Positions 44,007 to 52,035 of a DNA stretch of 64,000 nucleotides are shown one piece after another. The notes beneath the pieces are model-generated. The model had not been told where the DNA came from. It saw only the letters and a program-made list of their open reading frames with translations, and did no database searches. Made by a program: the position numbers and the translations under genes. This stretch comes from Corynebacterium sp. Marseille-P3884. GTDB taxonomy: Bacteria > Actinomycetota > Actinomycetes > Mycobacteriales > Mycobacteriaceae. Every line of letters starts with the position of its first letter. The first letter of the stretch is position 1. The DNA is taken from contig NZ_JAGKSD010000002.1 in NCBI RefSeq assembly GCF_017942225.1, positions 1 to 64,000 on the forward strand, given 5' to 3'.

Positions 44007-46304
44007 TCAGCGGAAAATGCTGGCTATCCCGGATATTACGGAGTTTCCTCCGCCGGCGAGCGGGTTGTCGGAGACCATGTAGGTCCACGTCGCGTTCGGG
44101 CGCTTCCATCCGGCGTCGGCGAGGTGAGCGCCGGCGTCGTCGATAAGCACTGCGTCGAATGTGTCCACAGCGCGCTCGACGGCACGGTTGGCCAGCTCCT
44201 TGAATTCGCGGACGGCGATGCGGTGGAACTCGGTGATCGGCGTCTCGCGCGCGATGGCGCGGAGGTGGATCGATTCGCGCACGTCGTCCATGAGCGCGAG
44301 GTGTTCGGACCATTCGTCGTCGAGGTGGAACAGCATGATCTCGCGGGCTGCTTGTTCGAGAACACCCCGGTCGATCCCCTGCCCTTCCATTTCCGCAGCG
44401 CGCGCGGGGTTGCGTTCGGCGAGCTCGCGCCAGGCTTGATCGGTATCCAGCAGCGACGCACGACGCTTATCGACGATCTCTCTGTGGTCCGCCAACAACT
44501 GGTTGTACTTCCAGGTCTGCGCGTGGATCTCCAGCAGCTGGCCCTCGGTGACGCGCTGGCAGTGCTCGATGAAGTCCTGGACGCGCTTCGATTGGATGAG
44601 GCCGTTCTCGTCGGGCTGGGCGCTGACGCGCTCGTCGGCGCCGCCGGCAGTGACGATGTCGTCTTCGAGGGAGACGAAGAAGACGCTGAGTCCCGGATCG
44701 CCCTGGCGGCCAGCGCGGCCGCGGAGCTGGTTATCCAGTCGCGCAGTGCGGTGGCGAGCAGTGCCGATGACGGCGAGCCCACCGAGCGCGACGACGGCGT
44801 CGCGGTCGGATTCGTCGGCACCGCCGAGGCGGATATCGGTACCGCGTCCCGCCATCTGCGTGGACACAGTCACACGGTCCAGATCGCCCGCTTCGGCGAC
44901 GATGCGCGCCTCTTCCGCGTCGTTTTTGGCGTTGAGGACATTCACTGTGACACCGCGCTTTTCCAGCGCTTCAGCGAGTGCCTCGGATTCTGCGACATCG
45001 TGCGTGCCGACGAGGACCGGCTGGCCCGTGGAGTTAATGTGCGCGATCTCGTCGACGATCGCCGCGAATTTCTCGTCCATCGTGGCGTAAATACGGTCGG
45101 CTTCGTCGAAGCGGCGCAGCTCCTTAGCTCGGTCGATGACGGAAACGTGGAGATCGTAGAACTGACGAAGCTGATCCGTCGCCTCCACCGCGGTACCGGT
45201 CATGCCGCACACCAGCGGGTAACGACGCATGAGCGCCTGCAGGGTTATCTGGTCGAGAATGCGTCCGCCTTCGGAAACATCCAGCCCTTCCTTGGACTCG
45301 ACTGCCGCCTGCAGCCCGTCAGGCCAGCGTTGGAGCTCGGCGACGCGACCGCGGGAAGCATCCACGAGGTCGATCTTGCCGTCTTTGACGATGTAGTGAA
45401 CATCCCGGATCAGCAGCGCCTTGGCGTGGAGAGCGAGGTTCACGCGGACCAGAATGGTGCCGATATTCTCGTCTGAATACAGCGAGTCGATACCCAGAGC
45501 ACGTTCCACTTTGGACGCACCGTCGTCGGTGAGGAAGACATTCCTGCGGTCCGAATCAATGGTGTAGTCCTTGCCTTCTACAAGGTGCGACACCGCCTCG
45601 GTGATCTGTCCGGTGGCCTGCTCCCCCGGTTTGGAGCCGGCGAGGACGAGGGGCACCAAGGCTTCGTCGACAAGCACACTGTCCGCTTCGTCGACGAGCG
45701 CGACATCCGCTGCGACCTGGACTGTCTGGTCGCGGTGCGTGATCTGGTTGTCGCGCAGGTGGTCGAAACCGATCTCAGTGACGGGCGCGTAGACGATATC
45801 GCTGCGGTAAGCGCGCACGCGGTCGTCGCGCGATGTTGCTTCCGTGACTGAGGCGACCGAGAGACCGAAGAACTCGACGAGCGGACGCATCCAGTCCGCA
45901 TCGCGTGCCGCGAGGTAGTCGTTGACCGTGATGAGGTGCACACGCTTGCCGGTGAGCGCGAATCCCGTCGCAGCCATCGCACCGACGAGCGTCTTGCCCT
46001 CGCCCGTGGCCATCTGGATCACGTCGCCTTCGAGCAAACGCAGCACCGCCTGGTTTTGCACCTCGAACGGCGTCATGCCGAGCGTGCGTGCCGACGCCAC
46101 CGTCAACACCGCCAGAAACTCCGGCTTCTTCTTGATCTGGCCGTCAGCGACCGTCTCGCGGACCGCTTCGACCAACTCCGCATCGCTGCGCTGCTCATAG
46201 TCGGCGATGAGACCGTGCGCTTGCGACACGATCCCCTTCGACTTCTTGTCGTTGCGCTCCGATGAGGAGCCCATCGCCTTCCAGAACCAGTCAAACTTGC
46301 CCAT
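44007..46304 (-). CDS. secA2: accessory preprotein translocase ATPase SecA2
   Basis: This 765-residue SecA paralogue is shorter than SecA1 and lacks its zinc-binding C-terminus. Motifs: IQMATGEGKTLVG (Walker A, about residue 95), ADVALVDEADSVLVDEA (Walker B), MTGTAVEATDQL, STQMAGRGTDIRLGG, and QLRGRAGRQGDPG. In actinobacteria SecA2 exports a subset of proteins, working with SecYEG. Position near odhI is conserved. Two 11-mers lie in it: LIDDAG (44138-44148) and VDKRR (44465-44475). Confidence 0.95.
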   Translation of the reverse strand: MGKFDWFWKAMGSSSERNDKKSKGIVSQAHGLIADYEQRSDAELVEAVRETVADGQIKKKPEFLAVLTVASARTLGMTPFEVQNQAVLRLLEGDVIQMATGEGKTLVGAMAATGFALTGKRVHLITVNDYLAARDADWMRPLVEFFGLSVASVTEATSRDDRVRAYRSDIVYAPVTEIGFDHLRDNQITHRDQTVQVAADVALVDEADSVLVDEALVPLVLAGSKPGEQATGQITEAVSHLVEGKDYTIDSDRRNVFLTDDGASKVERALGIDSLYSDENIGTILVRVNLALHAKALLIRDVHYIVKDGKIDLVDASRGRVAELQRWPDGLQAAVESKEGLDVSEGGRILDQITLQALMRRYPLVCGMTGTAVEATDQLRQFYDLHVSVIDRAKELRRFDEADRIYATMDEKFAAIVDEIAHINSTGQPVLVGTHDVAESEALAEALEKRGVTVNVLNAKNDAEEARIVAEAGDLDRVTVSTQMAGRGTDIRLGGADESDRDAVVALGGLAVIGTARHRTARLDNQLRGRAGRQGDPGLSVFFVSLEDDIVTAGGADERVSAQPDENGLIQSKRVQDFIEHCQRVTEGQLLEIHAQTWKYNQLLADHREIVDKRRASLLDTDQAWRELAERNPARAAEMEGQGIDRGVLEQAAREIMLFHLDDEWSEHLALMDDVRESIHLRAIARETPITEFHRIAVREFKELANRAVERAVDTFDAVLIDDAGAHLADAGWKRPNATWTYMVSDNPLAGGGNSVISGIASIFR

Positions 46305-46310
46305 GGGGCA

Positions 46311-46316
46311 ACTTTA
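46311..46316 (-). promoter_or_regulatory. -10 box (TAAAGT) of secA2
   Basis: On the minus strand TAAAGT ends six bases before the secA2 ATG (46304), with no ribosome binding site between. A leaderless secA2 message is likely. Confidence 0.4.
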
Positions 46317-46411
46317 CGTGACCAGCCGATTACATCAATCACTCGGCCGTGCGGTAATCTATCCGACGTTCCGCGTACGGCGTGCCCATGCATGCCCCGC
46401 ACGATGAACAA

Positions 46412-46485
46412 CGGGCTGTGGCGCAGTTTGGTAGCGCACTACACTGGGGGTGTAGGGGTCGCAGGTTCAAATCCTGTCAGCCCGA
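46412..46485 (+). tRNA. tRNA-Pro (GGG)
   Basis: A 74-base cloverleaf: acceptor CGGGCTG/CAGCCCG perfectly paired, D-arm GCGC/GCGC with TTTGGTA loop, anticodon stem CTACA/TGTAG around CTGGGGG (anticodon GGG), T-arm GCAGG/CCTGT with loop TTCAAAT, discriminator A. No CCA is encoded. Its 3' part is repeated at 48111-48136. Confidence 0.95.
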
Positions 46486-46486
46486 C
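46461..46486 (+). repeat. att-like direct repeat, left copy (in tRNA-Pro)
   Basis: The 26 bases covering the T-arm and acceptor 3' strand of tRNA-Pro are repeated with a single change at 48111-48136. This is the usual form of an attL/attR pair left by an element that integrates into a tRNA gene. Confidence 0.8.
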
Positions 46487-46632
46487 AAGCAGCAGGTCAG
46501 AGGCTATTCTCGGTTTAGTTTCTGGCCTGTTTTTGTGTATCTCCCCTAGTCAGGGCATGTTTTTAACAGATGTTGCATGCGAAGCCGATTTTGTGCCTGC
46601 ATTGGCTTTCATGAGGGAGAATTTGGACGTTT

Positions 46633-46800
46633 ATGGCGCGAAATTCTTGGGGCTCAGTACGAACAATGAAGACCGGTAGAGTCCAAGCCCATTACACCGC
46701 ACCGGACGGAAACAGGTACAAAACAGACTCCACCTTTCAAAAGCAGTTAGCTGCTTACGTATGGCTTGCCAGCGCAAGAAAACAGATCAACCTTGGAACC
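46633..46800 (+). pseudogene. N-terminal fragment of a tyrosine integrase
   Basis: The frame from ATG 46633 encodes GSVRTMKTGRVQAHYTAPDG then KTDSTFQKQLAAYVWLASAR, the pattern of the N-terminal arm-binding domain of phage and ICE integrases from actinobacteria (start GS(V/I)R, GRYQARY..GPDG, AWLA..R). After about residue 56 the match ends where the tRNA-like sequence begins, and no catalytic domain follows. A frame change near 46795 also seems present. It lies just inside the left att-like repeat, as int genes usually do. Confidence 0.65.
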
Positions 46801-46805
46801 CGCTT

Positions 46806-46878
46806 GAGGACATGGCGCAATTGGTAGCGCATCTGTTTTGCAAGCAGAGGGTTAGGTGTTCGAGCCCCCTTACCTCCA
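46806..46878 (+). pseudogene. decayed tRNA-Ala(TGC)-like sequence
   Basis: The D-arm (GCGC/GCGC), anticodon arm (TCTGT/GCAGA around TTTGCAA, anticodon TGC) and T-loop (TTCGAGC) are intact. The acceptor 5' strand GAGGACA does not pair with TACCTCC (about three mismatches), and the T-stem has a T-C mismatch. It is therefore probably a 3' tRNA segment brought in with an integrating element rather than a working tRNA. If functional it would read GCA codons. Confidence 0.5.
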
Positions 46879-46937
46879 CTCGAGAAGCTAGTGAGACACT
46901 TTGCGCTAGCTTCTGCACGTCCCTGGTCTTCGAAGCC

Positions 46938-47528
46938 TTAGCTCTTGGCTCGGTAGGTCGCGATGATTACACCTGTCGTGGTGATAGTGGGCTCTCCAAC
47001 AAGCTCCAGATCCTCCGAAACCGCTCCGTCAGGAAATTGCCGCCACCCCTTGCCGAGCACAAGTGGATGAATCATCAACTGGTATTCATCGATAACTCCG
47101 GGCTTAGCCCGCAGCGACTGGATCAGTTTGTTGCTCCCCATGATGAGCAAATCTGGCCCGTCTTGCTGCTTAAGTTCCTCCACGGCCTCGATCACATCGC
47201 CCTTAAGCAGAGTCGAATTCTCCCAGATCAACGGCTCTTCAGCGGTGGTAGAAGCGACATACTTGGGTGTGTTATCAAGCACCTCAGTGAAGGGATTCCC
47301 AGTTTGCCCGTGCCACGCGTAGTGGAAGTCTTCATAGGTGCGTCGACCAAATAGGAGTTCGGCCCCACTGGCCATCCCCGCCCCCATGGCCGCTCCCTTC
47401 ACGTCATCGTTGTAGTCTTGCGCCCATCCGCCTCGATCGAAGCCGTTCCGTTCATCTTCGTCGGGCCGTCCAGGGGCTTGCATTACGCCGTCCAAGCTAA
47501 CGTTGTTAAGCACGATTACTTTGCGCAT
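46938..47528 (-). CDS. dihydrofolate-reductase-like protein (RibD C-terminal family)
   Basis: This 196-residue protein starts MRKVIVLNNVSLDGVMQAPG, typical of the YwjB/YyaP group of RibD_C/DHFR-like reductases, with LLFGRRTYEDF near residue 60, PKYVAST, and DLLIMGSNKLIQSL, IHPLVLGKG near the end. These enzymes probably use NADPH, and the substrate is unknown. An excellent AGGAGGG precedes the ATG. It is the only intact gene within the tRNA-Pro islet and reads against the tRNA. Confidence 0.85.
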   Translation of the reverse strand: MRKVIVLNNVSLDGVMQAPGRPDEDERNGFDRGGWAQDYNDDVKGAAMGAGMASGAELLFGRRTYEDFHYAWHGQTGNPFTEVLDNTPKYVASTTAEEPLIWENSTLLKGDVIEAVEELKQQDGPDLLIMGSNKLIQSLRAKPGVIDEYQLMIHPLVLGKGWRQFPDGAVSEDLELVGEPTITTTGVIIATYRAKS

Positions 47529-47675
47529 ATTTTCCCTCCTGAAATCATGATTCGAGAATACAGGAGGCCGGCCACTCCTCAAGAGAGCGGACGGCTCGTA
47601 ACCAGAACTAGCTATCGAGTCTTGCTGGTGAAACCGAGATAGTGCCGTCGAGACGATGAACAACTTCGAGTACTG

Positions 47676-48098
47676 TCACTTGCGAGTTCTGCGAGTCCAA
47701 GCAACGGTGACTACACCAGTGCCGATGTGAATGAGAGCCACGGTGGCGTTTTGAACGATGTTCGCACCTGTGCTTGGCACGTCACCGCTGTCCTTTTCAG
47801 CGTGAGCAGGAGCGTCAGAGGACTGACCATCGGAGGGTTCGTCACCAGGTGTTTCCGACCGGTCAGCGTCTGAACCGTCTTTGTCGTCATCCTGGGAATC
47901 CCCATTATCGGTGGGGCGCGGTTGCGTTTCCGCGCCACAGTCGATCTCCGTTCTTAGCTGATCAGGTGAGACTGAGGTTCCAAAGTCGGTAGCGATGACG
48001 ACAGAGAACTCTTGCTCTCCTGTGCGAGTGCCCCAGACCTCGTTCTTCTTGAGCGACACCTGAGCTTGTCCGGGTAGTTGAACACCACTCTCGAACCA
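47676..48098 (-). pseudogene. 3' fragment of a cell-wall-anchored protein gene
   Basis: The frame opens right beside the right att-like repeat and runs to 47676. It encodes part of an extracellular domain, a Ser/Asp/Glu/Pro-rich stalk and a sorting-signal-like end: VPSTG (variant of LPXTG), a hydrophobic helix and RRTRK. A GTG at 48059 could start translation, but there is no signal peptide, so the product could not be exported. The 5' part was probably lost when the islet formed. Confidence 0.6.
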
Positions 48099-48110
48099 TC
48101 AGTTCCGGCA

Positions 48111-48136
48111 GCAGGTTCAAAACCTGTCAGCCCGAC
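48111..48136 (+). repeat. att-like direct repeat, right copy
   Basis: 25 of 26 bases equal the tRNA-Pro 3' end at 46461-46486 (one T to A change in the T-loop region). It bounds a 1.6-kb islet and is followed by a terminator at 48145 that may once have belonged to the tRNA gene. Confidence 0.8.
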
Positions 48137-48144
48137 CATTTTCT

Positions 48145-48197
48145 CCCGCACTGGAAATCGTGGCGCACGGTTCTGCTAGTGCGGGTTTTCGCTTTTT
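48145..48197 (+). terminator. rho-independent terminator right of the islet
   Basis: CCCGCACT (48145-48152) pairs with AGTGCGGG (48178-48185) and is followed by TTTTCGCTTTTT. It lies nine bases after the right att-like repeat. Confidence 0.65.
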
Positions 48198-48257
48198 CAA
48201 GCGCCCATGTTTCGAGAACTTCTTTTCGTTCTCGCCCTGTCTCCGACCGATTCGTGA

Positions 48258-49337
48258 TCAGATTCTCAGCGGCCCGAACAGCTGGTGCATCGCACCTTTT
48301 CTGTTCGGTTCGTTCATCGCCCGGTACCCTCGCGGGGATCTCCAAAACGGTCTGCCCCGGACGTTGACGACTCGGCCCCGTTTTCGTCTCCACGGAGCGT
48401 CATCGTTCGTTCTGTTGTGGTACGTGCACAACATGGCCAGGTTGTTCATGTTGGTTTGTCCGCCCCGCGACCACGGCGTTATGTGGTGCACTTCGCAGTG
48501 GTCGGCACCATGCCGGCAATCGGGCACGACACACACCGGCGACACCGCACTCGCAAGCATGCGTTGCTTGTCATTGGCGAATCTTTGGGCACGGTAGGCG
48601 TTGACGGGGCCAGCGTGGGCGTCGAAAAGCCCGACGTTCAGCTCCTCGCCGTGGACCCTTTGCAGATATTCGGCGCCGCTCATCGTGGTTCCGTTCGTGA
48701 GCGTGAGGACCACGTCATCGCCCTTACCCTCGATAATGTCGACATAGTCCGGCAGCGGGATCAACACGAACGGGCGTGGTGCCTCGCGAGCGACTCCCCC
48801 GCCCTTGTACAGCAGATCGATCAACGCGTCATACATCTGCGGGCTTGCAGGTCTCTGCGCGGTGACCTTCTTCCGCAACGCGGTTTCCAGTGCCGCTATG
48901 TCGTGCTCGTCACCCACTACCGAAAGTCGCATCTTTCCTTGCTTCGACTTGGAGATCCGCACGGCATTCTTCGGTACCGGTTCTTCCTTAGCCGGGACGA
49001 TCTCTTTCGTCCTGCGCTCAAGAGTGTCGTATTGCCCGCGGACACCCAGCAATTCGAACCGCAACGCCCATTTTTCGCCATCGTCATCGATATGATTCAG
49101 CTTTTTCTCGATCAAGTGGAGCTGATCCGCGGTGAATCCCGCCGCGCGTGCGCACTCCACTGCCTTCCGCTGTTTCGCGGTCCACTTCGTTTTACCGAAG
49201 TAGACGTCGTTGACTTTCCCCCACTTCCTGACCATCGCCGGATCCAGGCCAGCATCAAGAGCTTTCTGACGGTCGAACCCCGCCAGAAAGTCCATCGGGC
49301 TCGCTAGCCCACTCAGCACCGAATCAAATGAAGTCAC
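48258..49337 (-). CDS. HNH endonuclease-domain protein
   Basis: This 359-residue protein resembles the DUF222/HNH proteins repeated in many actinobacterial genomes. A long helical N-terminal part is followed by an HNH motif with zinc-type Cys: CVVPDCRHGADHCEVHHITPW (split at residues about 278-298), then GGQTNMNNLAMLCTYHNR. It is presumably a DNase, with target unknown. GTG 49337 is chosen because TAGCGT ends seven bases before it. TTG 49388 is the alternative. It lies just outside the islet and may have arrived with it. Confidence 0.8.
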   Translation of the reverse strand: MTSFDSVLSGLASPMDFLAGFDRQKALDAGLDPAMVRKWGKVNDVYFGKTKWTAKQRKAVECARAAGFTADQLHLIEKKLNHIDDDGEKWALRFELLGVRGQYDTLERRTKEIVPAKEEPVPKNAVRISKSKQGKMRLSVVGDEHDIAALETALRKKVTAQRPASPQMYDALIDLLYKGGGVAREAPRPFVLIPLPDYVDIIEGKGDDVVLTLTNGTTMSGAEYLQRVHGEELNVGLFDAHAGPVNAYRAQRFANDKQRMLASAVSPVCVVPDCRHGADHCEVHHITPWSRGGQTNMNNLAMLCTYHNRTNDDAPWRRKRGRVVNVRGRPFWRSPRGYRAMNEPNRKGAMHQLFGPLRI

Positions 49338-49344
49338 GCAACAA

Positions 49345-49350
49345 ACGCTA
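49345..49350 (-). promoter_or_regulatory. -10 box (TAGCGT) of the HNH gene
   Basis: On the minus strand TAGCGT ends seven bases before GTG 49337, which suggests a leaderless message. Confidence 0.35.
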
Positions 49351-49605
49351 AACCCATCGCGCAGCACTGCCAACCAGGTAGTTTCCAACCTGTGGAGAAC
49401 GCGAAATTATCCACAGGGCGATTGGTGGGGTTGTTCGTCGATAAGCGAAAAAGCAACCCGTAACGAGGGAAAACAGATGATCTGAGAGTGGTTCCAAAAC
49501 CTCGAAATTTTTTCGCGTGTGCGGAAGGGCGACGCGTACTTAGTCGCCCAAAAGGGCGGAGTATGATTAGAGGTGAAAACCCCCTTTATGAGGAAGGATC
49601 CGGTC

Positions 49606-50922
49606 ATGGTCACCCGGCCGCAGCAAGGCGCGAGAGTGAACAAGGTGCGCTATGTCGCACCCGATGTGGCCCGAGGGCTGGCGCTGCTCGGCATCGTGAT
49701 CGCGAATGTGCCGACGAATTGGCTGGCGACGCAGGACGCAGCGCATTCGGGCTTCTTCGGCGGCACTGGGCCTGATCCGGGCATGCTCGACAAGGTGCTG
49801 ATCGTCTTCCAGGCGATGTTCGTCCACGTGCGCGGATTGTCGATGTTCTCGGTGCTGCTCGGAGTGGGCATCGGCATGATCCTGGGAAGTTTGTGGCGGC
49901 GCGGATTCACCAACCGGGCGGCGAAGATGATGATCGCCAAACGCTACTTCTTCTTGTTCTGCTTCGGCTTAGTCCACCTGCTCTTCTTTTTCCCGGGAGA
50001 CATTCTCACGGCGTATGGCATCTGCGGCATGATCATGGCGCTGTTCATCGGATTCAGCGATAGAACGTTGCGGATCATCGCTGGAGTCATGCTCGGCGCG
50101 TGGTGCGTGTGGTGCGTTCTCGGTGCGATGATGATCGTCTTCGACGGCCCCGGTGCCCCGACGATCTCAATGGATATGTTCTATAGCCAGGCCAGCGCTA
50201 CCTATGTGGATCAGATGCGTCGGGCGCTTGGCATTTTGAAAGAAATGGTGGTGCCCACCATCTTCATCTTCCCGATGATTCTCATTGGCTTCGTGTGGGG
50301 ACGAGAACGGGTGATGGAGGACGTCGATAGGTACGCGAAGCGGTTGTGGGCCTGGGTGGTCGTGACCGTCCTGGTCGTTGTTTTCGTCGGCATTCCGTTC
50401 GGCCTGTCGTCGGTGGGTGTCCTCCCCTACGAGTGGGAGCCCGGTTTCGGGATTCTCAACCAGGCTTTCGGCCGACTGACCGGTCCGGGCATCCTCGCCG
50501 CGGTCATGCTGGTGATGCGCCCAATCCAGCGCCGTATCGCGCAAGGTGAAGCGATTCCGGGGTGGCTCAGCGCTTTCAATGCCTTGGGCAAACGCTCGAT
50601 GACGGGCTACCTCGGGCAGACCATCATCTTGTTCCCCCTCACGGCGATTTTCTTGCTCGGTATCGGGCACGGCTGGCCCATTGCAGCCCAGATGGTGCTC
50701 GCCACGGCTGTGTGGCTAGTGACTCTGCTGGTCGCCTGGGTGATGGAGCGTCGAGGCATGCCGGGGCCGTTCGAGAAGCTCCACCGGACCTTGTCGTACG
50801 GCAAGAACGGGCTCCCGCAGCACTATGAGCTCACGCCAAAAGAACGCGAGCGCGCGCCGGAGAAGCTCAAGGTCGGCTACAAGCAGAAGATCAACGGCAC
50901 TTGGCAGCTGGCACTTCCCTAG
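49606..50922 (+). CDS. DUF418-family membrane protein
   Basis: This 438-residue protein has about ten membrane helices. It opens with RYVAPDVARGLALLGIVIANV (split at residues 18-38), the mark of the DUF418/acyltransferase-3-like group, and has the C-terminal DUF418 part with GKRSMTGYLGQTI and HRTLSYG. The family is thought to handle envelope lipids or transport, without firm evidence. AGGAAGGA is seven bases before ATG 49606. Its end overlaps the convergent esterase gene by four bases. Confidence 0.82.
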   Translation: MVTRPQQGARVNKVRYVAPDVARGLALLGIVIANVPTNWLATQDAAHSGFFGGTGPDPGMLDKVLIVFQAMFVHVRGLSMFSVLLGVGIGMILGSLWRRGFTNRAAKMMIAKRYFFLFCFGLVHLLFFFPGDILTAYGICGMIMALFIGFSDRTLRIIAGVMLGAWCVWCVLGAMMIVFDGPGAPTISMDMFYSQASATYVDQMRRALGILKEMVVPTIFIFPMILIGFVWGRERVMEDVDRYAKRLWAWVVVTVLVVVFVGIPFGLSSVGVLPYEWEPGFGILNQAFGRLTGPGILAAVMLVMRPIQRRIAQGEAIPGWLSAFNALGKRSMTGYLGQTIILFPLTAIFLLGIGHGWPIAAQMVLATAVWLVTLLVAWVMERRGMPGPFEKLHRTLSYGKNGLPQHYELTPKERERAPEKLKVGYKQKINGTWQLALP

Positions 50923-51890
50923 CCCAAGGTGTCGCGGTAGGAGATACCGAAGAAGTCGAGGATCTGGCGGCTGGCTAGGTCGTCGGTGGTGTTGTCACCC
51001 GGGCCCTTATCGCCGTCAGCGCCCGGCCAGATGTGCGTGCTGCCGTCGAGTCGGTAATGGCGTAGCTCGGCGTCGCAGCGGTTCCAGATGAATTCTTCGC
51101 CGGGGCGGGAGAATTCCTCGGTCGCCGGCTCAGGGGCGCAGTGGTTGCGCTCGGCGGCTTCTTCCATGACCTCCATGACTGGTTTGTAGTCGGCATCGTG
51201 GCGGACCCCGCCGTCGTATTTGATGGTGTTGTCCTTGGTGCCGTGGAAGTCGATCTGCTTGGTAGGAATCGGCGCGCAGCCGTCGAAGACGGTGTTGTAG
51301 TAGGCGGCCGAAACAGTGGCGATCCCCGTGAGCTGGTGTGCGCGCTTACAGGCGGTGTAGGCGGCGAATCCCCCGCCGTTGGAGTGCCCGGCGGCAAAAA
51401 CACGCGAGGGGTTGATCGGGTATTTGTCGATCATTTCTTCGCGCACGGCGTCGAAAAAGTCGAGGTCTTCCTGCCCAGTGGTGACAGCATACGGCGCAGG
51501 CGCCCACGCGGTATTGGCGCCCTGCATGTACACCACGACGGCATTGGCTTTATTGAATTCGGTGATCTTGCGCATGGAGTCGTCGGTCATTTTGTAGCCG
51601 TGGAAGACGAAGAGCAGCGGCAGGTTTTCGCGGTCTTCAACCTCGGGCGGCGTCGTCACCATGTACTCGCGTTCGCGGTCGCCCACTTTAATTGTCTGAG
51701 CGAAGGTGCTGGGGTCGCCGGTGAAATCTCCTTCGGCCTCGGCGATTTCTTCGCGCACTTCGTTGGTGGCGTCGTTGACTTGGAGGTCTTCTTCATTTTC
51801 TCCACACGCGCCGAGACCAGCGATCGACAGTAGCGCAACTGCGAGCGCGGCAGCTGGGCGAATGCGACGTTTCACAGGAATGCGAGTCAT
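50919..51890 (-). CDS. lipoprotein esterase of the LpqC/polyhydroxybutyrate-depolymerase type
   Basis: This 323-residue protein has a lipoprotein signal (MTRIPVKRR, hydrophobic core, lipobox LGAC near residue 29), so it should be acylated by Lgt and Lnt and face outwards. The alpha/beta hydrolase domain has LLFVFHGYK (oxyanion region), GHSNGGGFAAY (nucleophile Ser), an Asp in HGTKDNTIKYDGG and His in STHIWPG. It resembles LpqC and feruloyl/acetylxylan esterases. The substrate is unknown. A cytoplasmic paralogue is two genes away. Confidence 0.85.
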   Translation of the reverse strand: MTRIPVKRRIRPAAALAVALLSIAGLGACGENEEDLQVNDATNEVREEIAEAEGDFTGDPSTFAQTIKVGDREREYMVTTPPEVEDRENLPLLFVFHGYKMTDDSMRKITEFNKANAVVVYMQGANTAWAPAPYAVTTGQEDLDFFDAVREEMIDKYPINPSRVFAAGHSNGGGFAAYTACKRAHQLTGIATVSAAYYNTVFDGCAPIPTKQIDFHGTKDNTIKYDGGVRHDADYKPVMEVMEEAAERNHCAPEPATEEFSRPGEEFIWNRCDAELRHYRLDGSTHIWPGADGDKGPGDNTTDDLASRQILDFFGISYRDTLG

Positions 51891-52022
51891 CTTTCGATCG
51901 AGGAGTTTAAAGTGGCGGGGTTTTGGGACCCGCACGCGAACCTACGCCATCGTATTAGCGGAATGTGTTTTTCGCGTGGCGCGCCCGAAGGGTTCACACT
52001 GAATTCATCGACTGCGAGCAGG

Positions 52023-52028
52023 TAGATT
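52023..52028 (+). promoter_or_regulatory. -10 box (TAGATT) of the methyltransferase gene
   Basis: TAGATT ends seven bases before ATG 52036, with a pyrimidine-rich spacer and no ribosome binding site. A leaderless message is likely. Confidence 0.45.
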
Positions 52029-52035
52029 TCTTCCC

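Noticed and set aside
46392..46679. 95-codon frame across tRNA-Pro
   Set aside because: It reads through the tRNA and has no family resemblance, so it is a chance frame.
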